64,000 nucleotides of DNA from Archivesica marissinica (lineage: Eukaryota > Mollusca > Bivalvia > Venerida > Vesicomyidae). The stretch is from NCBI GenBank assembly GCA_014843695.1, contig CM026400.1, positions 33,659,513 through 33,723,512 on the forward strand, in the 5' to 3' direction. Both the position numbers and the translations under genes were made by a program. The notes under the pieces are model-generated. The model was not told where the DNA came from, did no database searches, and saw only the letters and a list, made by a program, of their open reading frames with translations. Shown here piece after piece: positions 59,201 through 62,544 of this stretch; position 1 is the first letter of the stretch; the number at the start of each line of letters is the position of its first letter.

Positions 59201-61057
59201 AAAGATGCTTCTATGTGGGCGAAAGGGTTCATAAATACTGTATATATAATTCACCATCTGTGATTATAGTCTAAAAAGTCCAAGAATACTATCTGAAACA
59301 ACAGTACCATTTTCATAGTAAATCTGAGACATATGTGTCCAATATAAAATTAACCTCATCAGGATCTGCACTTTTTGTAAGTAATATTACAATTTTTAAA
59401 AAATAATTTACCCATTTTGATAAATGAACTGATCCAAATGTAATTTTCTTATTAATTTAATTGGTCTAAAAATGTCATGGACCAGTCCATGTCAGTTACT
59501 TGGTGTTGAATGGGTTAAACAACACACCCTAACGTACAAAGAAAGTTTGAGAAAAACTATGCTTTCTTGGTAGGAATGGATTGGAAATTATACTTCAACA
59601 AACAATTAACCCTTTGCCTGCTAACTGAATAAAATCACATTTGCAAACAACATAGATCCAGATCGGCCACGTCTTAATGTCGCGTCTGATCAGAATATTA
59701 TGTTGTTTGCTATTCAGCCAAGTGTTTTAGCTCCACTATCCGAATAGCAAACAGCATAGAGCCTGATCAGACGGCACAGAATCTGGTTCGATGCTGTTTG
59801 CAAAAGTGATTTTATCTGCTGATAGCGTGCAAAGGGTTTTCCTAGAATCGTGCCATAAAACACGAATCAATCCGAATGAAACCGACTTTCTCGATTCTCA
59901 AATCAATCTTTTTCACAGTAATAAATAGTCTCCGTATTTCACAAAACAATTGCTAAGCAACTACAGGCAGGGCCCCCAGCTTCCAGTTTGCTAAAATGTA
60001 ATCAAGCGGAAATTAAATTAGCTGGTCCCCAAGCGAAAAGGGCCGTCAGCAGACAGCATATTTAAGGCAAGTTTTTCTGATGAACTTCACAGATTAAGTC
60101 TGCACAATGACTGGATTCCCACACTACGAGGCTGACCTCTCACCCCATTACAACATCTCATTTCAACAATAGGTATAAAACATCCTCTGCTAATTGGAAT
60201 CTATTCAATACATTACGAGTAGCATTATTCGTTATCTCCCATGTTTTACGCCCAAATGAACTTATGTATAAGTGGAACTCCACCAAAGCAGTGAGTGTTC
60301 GAAACCAGTGATCGAGGTTATAACACTTAAATTATGTTATGTTATATATATGTTATAGTTCGGGTTTTACGCCTGCATCAGCACCATTTTGGGCTATATC
60401 ACCGGCGGGCAGTTTACCTAATAACACCTTTCCTGGGCAGGCTCCAGCGGTTAACCAGTACTTGGGTGCACCAACCTCCGTAAGAAACTGCCAACCTTTT
60501 CATATAAATGAGACACGGCCTGAGCGGGGCTCGATTCCGTGACCATCAGTGATGATAGGTTACAGTGGTATACAAGTCAGCGACCTTAACCACTCGACCA
60601 CGGAGGCGGACAAAATAAAATTATGAATTTTGAAACCATGTTTAAGTACAACAAAAAGGGCTAATAGGGTTGGATTCCTTTACTGCAAATGTTGGGTAGC
60701 ACTGGTTTTGTTACAGAGAGAACCACTGACTTTCGACAAAAAAAATTACTTGAACCAATGACTGGCCAATGGAAAGAGACGGAGTCACATTGCAACGTAT
60801 GCTAGTGCAAAAACTTGGCACAAAAAAAACTCATCTGATAATGGAAGTTAGTTACCCAAAAGTCCACTTACCTAGCATGCAAACACAGCGGAACTGTGCG
60901 ATATCGTCGAGGCAGGTACCAGAGTTTTTACACGGGTTGGAGATGCATTCATTGATATTTTCCTCGCATCGTTTCCCACGGTATCCGGCACGACACGCAC
61001 ATTCAAAATATCCGGGCAAGTTTACGCAGGTTCCACCATGTTCGCACAGTTGAAAAT
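18996..61057 (-). CDS. Notch: Notch receptor, 3' 20 coding exons (5' part off window)
   Basis: Single-pass cell-surface receptor of the Notch pathway. After Delta/Serrate binding it is cleaved, and the intracellular domain enters the nucleus to act with CSL (Su(H)/RBPJ). Exons, minus strand: 61057-60872, 54898-54671, 53434-53095, 52135-51789, 49335-49102, 48509-48303, 47101-46912, 45892-45688, 43780-43627, 42961-42410, 37494-37391, 35387-35186, 34231-34056, 32738-32161, 31360-31218, 29139-28899, 28278-28185, 23568-23035, 21333-21088, 20273-18996. All introns are GT-AG and phases match at all 19 junctions. Encoded order over 2,078 residues: EGF11(part)-36 (about 1-1010), three LNRs (about 1030-1140), heterodimerisation domain with an RRRR furin site, TM (about 1300-1323), RAM with WFPEGF, ankyrin repeats (about 1455-1720), basic NLS-like stretches, and a TAD/PEST tail with LTPSPDSP and WSSSSP. 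The full protein would be about 2,500 residues, usual for Notch. Only one Notch copy is seen here. Confidence 0.97.
20351..20567 (+). mobile_element. tRNA-Met-like SINE, family D
   Basis: Head TAATAGCGCAGTGGTAGTG and GTTTGAGCCCC box B; body AGGCATTTAAATTCCA and GGTCTCGAGAGTGATTAATA. Intronic. Confidence 0.82.
20680..21087. repeat. 21-bp minisatellite abutting a Notch donor site
   Basis: Units of ACTACATCAACAGCAGACGAC and variants. On the minus strand the donor GTATAGTGTC is effectively part of the first unit. Confidence 0.95.
21088..21333 (-). CDS. Notch: Notch exon: ANK4-5
   Basis: 82 codons, phase 0 at both ends: [20 protein letters not shown], then [20 protein letters not shown] and [11 protein letters not shown]. 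Nearly collinear with vertebrate NOTCH1 ankyrin repeats. Donor is AAAG|GTATAG, and the intronic 21-bp array begins essentially at this donor. Confidence 0.96.
21449..21715 (+). mobile_element. tRNA Ser/Leu-like SINE, family B
   Basis: Head GCCTCCGTGGTCGAGTGGTT and box B GGGTTCGAGCCC; body ends GCAGGCGTAAAACCCGAA. Inverted relative at 60352-60611. Confidence 0.82.
22126..22275 (+). mobile_element. SINE family D, 5'-truncated
   Basis: Lacks the tRNA head; starts TGCCCTTAGGCAAGGC and ends CTAAAATAAATTTGTATAAA. Confidence 0.8.
22478..22653 (+). mobile_element. TA-flanked MITE, intact
   Basis: Inverted ends CAGTCTACATCTGTTATG and CATAACGGATGTAGACTG, flanked by TA on both sides, as for Tc1/mariner-pogo elements. 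176 bp, non-coding. Confidence 0.87.
22829..22877 (-). mobile_element. Solo terminal unit of MITE family 1
   Basis: Only TTAAATCATGCACCAGTCC to GTTGAATGGGTTAA is present. It is the same 47-bp terminal unit that is tandemly amplified at 58111-58580. Confidence 0.8.
23035..23568 (-). CDS. Notch: Notch exon: ANK1-3
   Basis: Starts [10 protein letters not shown], then [11 protein letters not shown] (conserved ahead of the ankyrin domain), [12 protein letters not shown], and [15 protein letters not shown] opening the ankyrin repeats. An acidic Ser/Thr-rich loop ([20 protein letters not shown]) in the first repeat is longer than in vertebrate NOTCH1. It continues [20 protein letters not shown] and [18 protein letters not shown], and leaves in phase 0 at CCAG|GTGAGC. 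Ankyrin repeats contact CSL and Mastermind. Confidence 0.96.
23569..23904. other. Intron, no feature seen
   Basis: Unique-looking intron sequence between the ANK1-3 acceptor and the 34-bp array. Confidence 0.5.
23905..28165. repeat. 34-bp minisatellite, about 4.2 kb, in Notch intron
   Basis: About 125 units containing GACCAGACTGGTGCCGTGAC. Each unit holds ACCAG-A-CTGGT, a perfect small inverted repeat, and a further ACCAG. Variants are nearly all at CpG positions (CCGGT/CTGGT, CCGTG/CCATG, ATCGT/ACCGC). Ends 20 bp from the 28185 exon donor. Confidence 0.98.
28185..28278 (-). CDS. Notch: Notch small exon: RAM-ANK linker
   Basis: This 94-bp exon was found by phase and splice sites (acceptor AATTTCAG|G, donor CAAG|GTAGGA). 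It encodes 31 residues: an Asp/Asn-rich stretch, [10 protein letters not shown] and a basic end, TKRIK. It sits where vertebrate NOTCH1 has WGDEDLETKK. It joins EELK in phase 2 and LELVGES in phase 0, so omitting it would break the frame. Its donor lies about 20 bp from the 4.2-kb 34-bp array. Confidence 0.88.
28350..28645 (+). mobile_element. TIR element with 6-bp target duplication
   Basis: Ends CAGGGTTCATTCTAG and CTAGAATGATCCCTG, flanked by ATCACC on both sides (28344-28349, 28646-28651). Non-coding. Relative at 17590-17790. Confidence 0.85.
28899..29139 (-). CDS. Notch: Notch exon: juxtamembrane, transmembrane segment, RAM
   Basis: Encodes an extracellular linker, a hydrophobic segment ([20 protein letters not shown]), a stop-transfer GRKRARG, and the RAM motif ITWFPEGF that binds the CSL beta-trefoil domain. 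Gamma-secretase (S3) cleavage is expected near the inner end of the membrane segment. Acceptor is TTTCAG|TTCAT and donor is TGAA|GTAAGT (phase 2 out). Confidence 0.95.
29188..29303 (+). mobile_element. SINE family D, 5'-truncated
   Basis: Body and tail only (AGGCAAGACACTTAAATTAC to AAATAAATTTGCTTAAAC). Confidence 0.75.
29330..29980. repeat. 34-bp minisatellite
   Basis: About 19 units of CAGTATGTTGTAAATTAGTC plus GGGCAGAATGTGCG. Unrelated in sequence to the 34-bp array at 23.9 kb. Confidence 0.95.
30122..30277 (+). mobile_element. TA-flanked MITE, CAGTCAAACCTG family
   Basis: TA|CAGTCAAACCTGTCATAAG at left, ACAGGTTCTGCTG|TA at right. Same family as 31749, 47521 and 53475. Confidence 0.8.
30449..30950. 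repeat. 118-127-bp unit, four tandem copies
   Basis: ATGTAGTCCCAG starts at about 30456, 30574, 30701 and 30820. Also single at 6096. Diverged relatives of the body at 33540 and (inverted) 46200. Confidence 0.92.
30953..31192 (+). mobile_element. TTAA MITE family 1, left end decayed
   Basis: Right end GTTGAAAGGGTTAA intact; left end reads GGCATTCGACACCAAG without TTAA. Central palindrome intact. Confidence 0.83.
31218..31360 (-). CDS. Notch: Notch exon: C-terminal half of heterodimerisation domain
   Basis: This 143-bp exon encodes [12 protein letters not shown] then [17 protein letters not shown], ending PLPIID. It corresponds to the VYLEIDNRQC...QCFQSATDVAAFL region of vertebrate NOTCH1 and leads to the S2 (ADAM) cleavage region. 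Acceptor is TTTTGCAG|AAC with a good pyrimidine tract, and donor is GATA|GTAAGT. Phase 2 in, phase 1 out. Part of its acceptor side reads open on both strands, but only this frame continues the HD fold. Confidence 0.93.
31390..31650. other. C-rich tract (G-rich in the Notch pre-mRNA)
   Basis: Strong C over G bias on the plus strand with repeated CCCC/CCC runs; the sense strand of Notch is G-rich here. Open frames give Pro/Thr/Ser-rich translations typical of low complexity. Confidence 0.7.
31749..31939 (+). mobile_element. TA-flanked MITE, CAGTCAAACCTG superfamily
   Basis: TA|CAGTCAAAACCTGACTATA and CACAGGCTTGACTG|TA. The interior (GGCCACC/GGTGGCC pairs) differs from the 47-kb copy, so this is a related subfamily. 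Confidence 0.78.
32161..32738 (-). CDS. Notch: Notch exon: LNR-A/B/C and heterodimerisation domain with S1 site
   Basis: Completes LNR-A (CDYDGQDC), then LNR-B (CLYDGFDC) and LNR-C (CNWDGLDC), each with the Asp-rich calcium motif. The HD domain follows ([11 protein letters not shown]...) with GRRRRALSP, a clear furin (S1) site. These modules form the negative regulatory region that hides the ADAM cleavage site until ligand pull. The exon ends QPDG at donor ATGG|GTATGT in phase 2. An open reading frame continues for about 20 codons past that donor, but phase and homology with the next exon show the splice is used. Confidence 0.95.
32785..33331 (+). mobile_element. TTAA-flanked MITE family 3, diverged
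   Basis: TTAAAGTGACACTACATCG and CGATGTAATGTCGCTTTAA ends. The interior shares ACAAAAACACTGTTTA with 7578-8035. Confidence 0.7.
33427..33650 (+). mobile_element. tRNA-Thr-like SINE head with different body
   Basis: CCAGTGGTTAACACGCTAGAC and CAGGCTCGATTCCCC form a decayed family A head. It continues into a body resembling the 30.4-kb unit (CTTATCCACTG, TATATTAGTCTAAATCTC), suggesting that unit is a SINE body. Confidence 0.6.
33700..33933 (-). mobile_element. tRNA-Met-like SINE, family D
   Basis: Full reverse copy: TTTAGCTTGATTGCGAAAC at left to the tRNA head (CAATTGCGCTATCACGACTT) at right. Confidence 0.83.
34056..34231 (-). CDS. Notch: Notch exon: end of EGF36, linker, start of LNR-A
   Basis: Encodes [15 protein letters not shown] (end of the last EGF), a Thr/Pro-rich linker, and the first half of LNR-A ([16 protein letters not shown]), leaving in phase 0. 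Acceptor is AAACAG|GG and donor is TGAT|GTAAGT. Confidence 0.95.
34255..34475 (-). mobile_element. SINE family E
   Basis: Shares GAGAGGAAACCGAACTACCC-type body and an inverted box-B-like TCAAACCCGGGTTGG with 35402-35645. Confidence 0.6.
34580..34765 (+). mobile_element. MITE family 2 (palindromic)
   Basis: ACATAGATCCAGATCAGC and TGATCAGGATCTATGTTG arms; right end GGCGGTTAA. Confidence 0.7.
34853..35025. repeat. 35-bp unit, five copies
   Basis: TTTGTGATTGGTCGTCTATA repeated with TTAACTTTTAC spacers. Confidence 0.93.
35186..35387 (-). CDS. Notch: Notch exon: end of EGF34, EGF35, start of EGF36
   Basis: Encodes GFTGDLC (end of EGF34), EGF35 ([15 protein letters not shown]) and most of EGF36 ([16 protein letters not shown]-glucose motif), leaving in phase 1 after DNK. 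Acceptor is ATGCAG|GGTTT and donor is AAAG|GTATGT. Confidence 0.95.
35402..35648 (-). mobile_element. SINE family E
   Basis: Body GTGGGAGGAAACCAGAGTAC; tRNA-like end at right (GTGCTAACCACTTTGCTAAT). Confidence 0.65.
35890..36945. repeat. 23-bp minisatellite
   Basis: About 45 units of CTTGTACACCTTAAGCTTTT plus CCC; the left edge is more diverged. Each unit holds one AAGCTT. Confidence 0.97.
37008..37231 (-). mobile_element. tRNA-Met-like SINE, family D
   Basis: Reverse copy, TTTTTGCTCAATTGCGAAAC to CACTGCGCTATCACAACTTT. Lies about 160 bp from the EGF34 donor. Confidence 0.82.
37391..37494 (-). CDS. Notch: Notch exon: EGF34
   Basis: Small 104-bp exon (phase 1 in, phase 0 out). It encodes [11 protein letters not shown] then [20 protein letters not shown]. 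The GPTCRC segment matches the SPTCLC of the equivalent vertebrate repeat. Donor is CCAG|GTAAAC; acceptor is CAATGTAG|GG with only a modest pyrimidine tract. The acceptor plus the first 15 coding bases are the core of the 4.3-kb array that fills the upstream intron. Confidence 0.93.
37495..41815. repeat. 36/40-bp satellite made from the EGF34 3' splice site
   Basis: Roughly 110 units. Minus-strand unit core TGTAGGGCGACACTGTATGA equals the real acceptor (TGTAG) plus the first 15 bases of the exon at 37494. The 36-bp version differs from the 40-bp version by a TATA insertion. A block of about 890-930 bp is itself tandemly duplicated (39501 matches 40391; 40169 matches 41099). Confidence 0.97.
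42111..42275 (-). mobile_element. SINE family D, head truncated
   Basis: TTTTAGCTCGCTTGCAAAAC through GGCTCCAGCC; tRNA head missing. Confidence 0.75.
42410..42961 (-). CDS. Notch: Notch exon: EGF29-33
   Basis: Largest EGF exon. It holds the end of EGF29 ([19 protein letters not shown]), EGF30 ([12 protein letters not shown]), EGF31 ([15 protein letters not shown], ending [10 protein letters not shown]), EGF32 ([15 protein letters not shown]) and EGF33 ([17 protein letters not shown], with the extended C2-C3 spacing seen in other Notch proteins), leaving at PAYTG in phase 1. Acceptor is TTATAG|AT; donor ACAG|GTTCGT is weak. Confidence 0.95.
43000..43255 (-). mobile_element. SINE family C, head truncated
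   Basis: GTTTGTGTTCTGAGGTTTAA, CGACTCTCCCGCTATTATTG and ATTTGACACCCCAAGTGAG match 53676-53931. Confidence 0.75.
43528..43626 (-). pseudogene. Duplicated 3' half of the EGF28 exon with dead donor
   Basis: About 85 bp (TTCCCGGTATAATCTAG to ATTACTTATTCCTGAG on the plus strand) repeats the 3' half of exon 43627-43780 immediately downstream of it. The donor of the copy reads AATAAGT instead of AGTAAGT, so GT is lost. A still shorter piece (CATAATCTAG) precedes it. Confidence 0.85.
43627..43780 (-). CDS. Notch: Notch exon: EGF28 and start of EGF29
   Basis: Encodes [15 protein letters not shown] (EGF28, O-fucose motif), [12 protein letters not shown] and the odd first part of EGF29, TCSVAAELR. It matches the VSCEVAAQR signature of vertebrate NOTCH1 EGF29, where cysteines 1 and 2 are far apart. 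Enters in phase 0, leaves in phase 1. Acceptor is TTTCCAG|GG and donor is AGGA|GTAAGT. The 3' half of this exon, donor included, is duplicated in the downstream intron with the donor GT changed to AT. A 31-bp array starts immediately upstream of the acceptor. Confidence 0.93.
43784..45285. repeat. 31-bp minisatellite with 401-bp higher-order repeat
   Basis: About 48 units of AACCAGTCTGAATACTAGTG plus AGTTAATCTAG. CCAGTCAAATTACTAG recurs at 44071, 44472 and 44873, a 401-bp higher-order period. The first, decayed unit runs into the EGF28 acceptor. Confidence 0.96.
45688..45892 (-). CDS. Notch: Notch exon: EGF26 and EGF27
   Basis: Completes EGF26 ([18 protein letters not shown]) and encodes EGF27 ([16 protein letters not shown]-fucose motif) to [11 protein letters not shown], leaving in phase 0. 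Acceptor is TATATAG|TTCC and donor is CGAG|GTACGC. The NDCTxSSC signature at the preceding junction marks this repeat in other Notch proteins. Confidence 0.95.
45992..46290 (+). mobile_element. tRNA-derived SINE, family F
   Basis: GTGGTCCAGTGGTAGAGCG box A and CCGGGTTCGATACTC box B, then a body ending near a TATATA tract and ATTGGGACTAT. Single copy in the window. Confidence 0.72.
46592..46611. repeat. (TA)n microsatellite
   Basis: About ten TA units. Confidence 0.9.
46745..46895 (-). mobile_element. SINE family D, diverged
   Basis: GATTGCGAAACAAATTCTTAC, CATTCACGATGGAATGCATC; ends about 17 bp from a Notch donor. Confidence 0.7.
46912..47101 (-). CDS. Notch: Notch exon: end of EGF24, EGF25, start of EGF26
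   Basis: Encodes [16 protein letters not shown] (end of EGF24), EGF25 ([15 protein letters not shown], then [11 protein letters not shown], a stretch highly conserved in vertebrate Notch) and the first cysteine of EGF26 (NDCTN), leaving in phase 2. Acceptor is TTTCAG|GTGGG and donor is ATAG|GTAAGT. Length and phase fit both neighbours. Confidence 0.95.
47205..47520. repeat. 35-bp array made of one MITE end
   Basis: Nine units of CAGTCAAACCTGTGTTAGTG plus GTCACCTCTATTATA at 35-bp steps (47241 to 47486). They run in register into the MITE at 47521. Confidence 0.95.
47521..47698 (+). mobile_element. TA-flanked MITE, CAGTCAAACCTG family
   Basis: Left CAGTCAAACCTGTG, right GACAGGTTTGACTG|TA; internal TTAAGCAGCCA/TGGCTGCTTAA inverted pairs. 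Confidence 0.87.
48303..48509 (-). CDS. Notch: Notch exon: EGF23 (with two extra Cys) and start of EGF24
   Basis: Enters in phase 1 (GRHC), then EGF23 and the first half of EGF24 ([14 protein letters not shown]), leaving after CHDRIG in phase 1. EGF23 reads [20 protein letters not shown] then QNTHG. It has eight cysteines rather than six, apparently through an insertion of about six residues (CLFGVL). QNTHG matches the same repeat in vertebrate NOTCH1, so position and frame are secure. Splice sites are GACAG|GTCGT and AATCG|GTAAGT. Confidence 0.93.
48705..49065. repeat. 24/28-bp minisatellite
   Basis: About 14 units of GTGAAAACGTTCACTGTTCA with TTT or TTTTTTG spacers. GTGAA...TTCAC forms a short inverted repeat. 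Lies about 35 bp from a Notch donor. Confidence 0.95.
49102..49335 (-). CDS. Notch: Notch exon: EGF21 and EGF22
   Basis: Encodes GVNC (end of EGF20), EGF21 ([14 protein letters not shown], one residue short between cysteines 2 and 3) and EGF22 ([15 protein letters not shown] with the longer loop QGNYTDYYC typical of this repeat), leaving after GYGFQ in phase 1. Acceptor is GATCAG|GTGTA and donor is CAAG|GTATGT. A 24-28-bp array starts about 35 bp inside the downstream intron. Confidence 0.95.
49400..49845. repeat. 19/20-bp minisatellite
   Basis: About 22 units of CGACTTGGCTGTCTGATTAA and variants. Confidence 0.95.
49848..51733. repeat. 39-bp minisatellite, 31-bp at the right end
   Basis: About 50 units with TCATATTGTAAACCAGTCTC. 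The last nine or so lack AGTTTGAG and have a 31-bp period. Two main versions (TCTTAAAG/TCTAAAAG) alternate in places. Confidence 0.97.
51789..52135 (-). CDS. Notch: Notch exon: end of EGF17, EGF18, EGF19, EGF20
   Basis: Starts YTGSNC, then EGF18 ([15 protein letters not shown], ending NGYYDDMC), EGF19 (short, CQRGSC) and EGF20 ([16 protein letters not shown]-fucose motif). The loose [17 protein letters not shown] junction resembles the corresponding vertebrate junction closely and anchors the numbering. Donor ACAG|GTTGGT is weaker than most in the gene. A 39-bp array ends about 55 bp downstream of this donor. Confidence 0.95.
52214..52376. mobile_element. MITE family 2, rearranged
   Basis: TCTGATCAGG and ACATAGATCCTGATCAGAC blocks; end AAGAGTTAA. 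Diverged. Confidence 0.6.
52585..52811 (+). mobile_element. tRNA-Met-like SINE, family D
   Basis: Full copy. The anticodon arm has loop TTCATGT (anticodon CAT, Met). Its 3' end touches the TTAA MITE at 52812. Confidence 0.85.
52812..53052 (-). mobile_element. TTAA MITE family 1, intact
   Basis: TTAACCCTTTCAACACCA to GTGTTGAATATGTTAA with perfect central palindrome; 241 bp. Lies about 40 bp from a Notch donor. Confidence 0.9.
53095..53434 (-). CDS. Notch: Notch exon: end of EGF14 to EGF18
   Basis: Encodes the end of EGF14 (GWTGKHC), EGF15 (a short repeat, CIHGDC between cysteines 2 and 3, as in EGF15 of vertebrate NOTCH1), EGF16 ([12 protein letters not shown], both O-glucose and O-fucose motifs) and EGF17 (HNDCNNNPC) through CVCKAG, completed in the next exon. 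Acceptor is ATATAG|GTTGG and donor is CTGG|GTGAGT. Entry phase 1, exit phase 2. Confidence 0.95.
53475..53653 (+). mobile_element. TA-flanked MITE, CAGTCAAACCTG family
   Basis: Left end decayed (CATACAACCTGTG), right end GACAGGTTTGACTG|TA. Confidence 0.82.
53676..53932 (-). mobile_element. tRNA-derived SINE, family C
   Basis: Reverse copy with head ACCACTCGGCCACGGAGGCC and box B region GTGGGATTCAAACC. Confidence 0.82.
54237..54478. repeat. 46-bp unit, five copies
   Basis: AATGGCCTTTCAAATAAGCC repeated with CATACCCTGTGACCTTCAAG. Confidence 0.95.
54671..54898 (-). CDS. Notch: Notch exon: end of EGF12, EGF13, EGF14
   Basis: Begins GYTGIMC (end of EGF12), then EGF13 ([10 protein letters not shown]-glucose motif) and EGF14 ([16 protein letters not shown]-fucose motif), and leaves in phase 1 after CVVG. 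Acceptor is ATTTCAG|GTTACACC and donor is GTTG|GTACGT. The acceptor and the first 14-20 coding bases are repeated at 45-bp spacing in the adjoining intron (54899-55168). Confidence 0.95.
54899..55168. repeat. 45-bp array made from the EGF12/13 exon 3' splice site
   Basis: Six units at exact 45-bp spacing (CCCGGTGTAAC at 54933, 54978, 55023, 55068, and variants at 55113 and 55158). On the minus strand each is AATATTTCAG|GTTACACCGGGAT. The unit around 54978 matches the first 20 coding bases of the real exon. Confidence 0.96.
55285..55407 (+). mobile_element. MITE family 2, half copy
   Basis: ACATAGATCCTGATCAGC, then the inverted arm; right end GGCAAATGGTTAA. Confidence 0.72.
55543..55786 (-). 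mobile_element. TTAA MITE family 1
   Basis: TTAACCCTTTCAACACCA and TTGGTGTTGAATGGGTTAA ends, both perfect. Confidence 0.9.
56228..56369 (+). mobile_element. tRNA-Thr-like SINE, family A, internally deleted
   Basis: Head TAGTCCAGTGGTAACACGCT with anticodon loop TTGGTAA, box B GGTTCGATCCC; the middle of the body is missing (GTCTCGTGTC joins AGGCGTCGCTCATATGGG). Confidence 0.8.
56370..56541 (+). mobile_element. MITE family 2
   Basis: CTGATCAGGATCTATGTTG to GGTTCAGGGTTAA; directly follows the SINE. Confidence 0.7.
56542..57207. other. Intron, no feature seen
   Basis: No EGF-like coding or recognised repeat on either strand. Confidence 0.55.
57208..57478 (-). mobile_element. tRNA-Thr-like SINE, family A
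   Basis: Reverse copy; GGGGATCGAACCTGCAATCC and TGGATTACCAGTCCA at the right end. Confidence 0.85.
57852..58110 (-). mobile_element. TTAA MITE family 1 with amplified right end
   Basis: TTAACCCTTTCAACACCA at left, full element with duplicated palindrome centre, right end GTGTTGAATAGGTTAA. Continues into the 47-bp array. Confidence 0.9.
58111..58580. repeat. 47-bp array, ten copies of the MITE right end
   Basis: Exactly 470 bp = 10 x 47: ATATCATGCACCAGTCCATG plus CAGTTACTT(T/G)GTGTTGAATAGGTTAA. Each unit ends in the TTAA. Confidence 0.97.
58880..59125. repeat. AT-rich tandem repeat
   Basis: Imperfect units of ATATATAATATTACAAAAC. Confidence 0.9.
59350..59518 (-). mobile_element. TTAA MITE family 1, half element
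   Basis: Right half intact to GTTGAATGGGTTAA. The left end is TTAACCTCATCAGGATC, so TTAA sits directly on the palindrome arm. Confidence 0.83.
59606..59836 (+). mobile_element. MITE family 2, most complete copy
   Basis: TTAACCCTTTGCCTGCTAAC and, at right, GCTGATAGCGTGCAAAGGGTT. Two internal palindromes around GATCCAGATC and CTATCCGAATAG. TTAA with CCC/GGG again suggests piggyBac-type mobilisation; the right TTAA is TTTT here. Confidence 0.8.
59837..60351. other. Intron, no feature seen
   Basis: No coding or repeat structure recognised. Confidence 0.5.
60352..60611 (-). mobile_element. tRNA Ser/Leu-like SINE, family B
   Basis: Inverted copy of 21449-21715; right end TTAACCACTCGACCACGGAG. 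Confidence 0.83.
60872..61057 (-). CDS. Notch: Notch exon: EGF11 (part) and EGF12
   Basis: First Notch exon in the window in transcription order. It enters in phase 1 and leaves in phase 1. It encodes the second cysteine onward of EGF11 (CEHGGTC) and nearly all of EGF12 (INEC...[10 protein letters not shown]), the pair that binds Delta/Serrate in known Notch proteins. EGF12 keeps the O-glucose motif CISNPC and the O-fucose (Fringe target) motif CKNSGTC; EGF11 keeps CEHGGTC. Donor is CTAG|GTAAGT and acceptor is CTTAG|AT. A 55-bp array begins about 11 bp upstream of the acceptor. The first part of EGF11 must be in an exon beyond the window. Confidence 0.95.
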
Positions 61058-61067
61058 CTAAGGGAGA

Positions 61068-62061
61068 CACAATACAACATGACTGACTTCAGTTCAACAA
61101 TCCTAGGTATGGCCATTATAAACTAAATACAACATGACTGACTTCAGTTCAACAATCCTAGGTACGGCCATTATAAACTAAATACAACATGACTGACTTC
61201 AGTTCAACAATCCTAGGTACGGCCATTATAAACTAAATACAACATGACTGACTTCAGTTCAACAATCCTAGGTACGGCCATTATAAACTAAATATAACAT
61301 GACTGACTTCAGTTCAACAATCCTAGGTACGGCCATTATAAACTAAATACAACATGACTGACTTCAGTTCAACAATCCTAGGTACGGCCATTATAAACTA
61401 AATACAACATGACTGACTTCAGTTCAACAATCCTAGGTACGGCCATTATAAACTAAATACAACATGACTGACTTCAGTTCAACAATCCTAGGTACGGCCA
61501 TTATAAACTAAATACAACATGACTGATAGTTCAAAATCCTAGGTACGACCATTATAAACTAATACAACTGACTAACTTCAGTTCAACAATCCTAGGTACG
61601 GCCATTATAAACTAAATACAACATGACTGACTTCAGTTCAACAATCCTAGGTACGGCCATTATAAACTAAATACAACATGACTGACTTCAGTTCAACAAT
61701 CCTAGGTACGGCCATTATAAACTAAATACAACATGACTGACTTCAGTTCAACAATCCTAGGTACGGCCATTATAAACTAAATACAACATGACTGACTTCA
61801 GTTCAACAATCCTAGGTACGGCCATTATAAACTAAATACAACATGACTGACTTCAGTTCAACAATCCTAGGTACGGCCATTATAAACTAAATACAACATG
61901 ACTGACTTCAGTTCAACAATCCTAGGTACGGCCATTATAAACTAAATACAACATGACTGACTTCAGTTCAACAATCCTAGGTACGGCCATTATAAACTAA
62001 ATACAACATGACTGACTTCAGTTCAACAATCCTAGGTACGGCCATTATAAACTAAATACAA
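61068..62061. repeat. 55-bp minisatellite next to the EGF11-12 exon
   Basis: About 18 highly uniform units of ACAACATGACTGACTTCAGT plus TCAACAATCCTAGGTACGGC, starting 11 bp from the acceptor. Confidence 0.97.
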
Positions 62062-62097
62062 GATTCTCATCCCAACTGTCCGACAATTAAAGCCTGC

Positions 62098-62325
62098 CCC
62101 GATTGTTTTAATATTTATAAGTCGCACCAACAGCTTCGGTTATATTGGGAAACCCGATGCCCATCTAAGCAGTATTTAAGGAGCACTGGGCACCCGGGAA
62201 AAACCACCAACCTTCCACAAGCTAGCTGGATAGCTTCCTCACTTCAAAGAATTTGACATCCACCATTGGAATTCGAACCTTCAGAGATGAGAAGCAAGTG
62301 ATTTGAAGTAAACGACTATAAATTT
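62098..62325 (-). mobile_element. SINE family C, head truncated
   Basis: CACCAACAGCTTCGGTTATA, GCACCCGGGAAAAACCACC, GAATTTGACATCCACC. Confidence 0.72.
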
Positions 62326-62544
62326 TGTGAATTGGCGGTCGAATATTTATTTGTGAACCATATTGGCTCCAAATTGGCTCCAGTTTTTTTCAATTGGCAA
62401 CAGAAGTGGCGCAGACAAAAATTCAGACAGAGGGAACCCTGGGTAGGGGACATTCTCTGAAGCTTCACAAGCCTTGTGCTAATAAAAGTGTTAGATTATC
62501 CTCCTTTCACACATCAAGTAACAACTTGGAACAATTTGAGTGTG

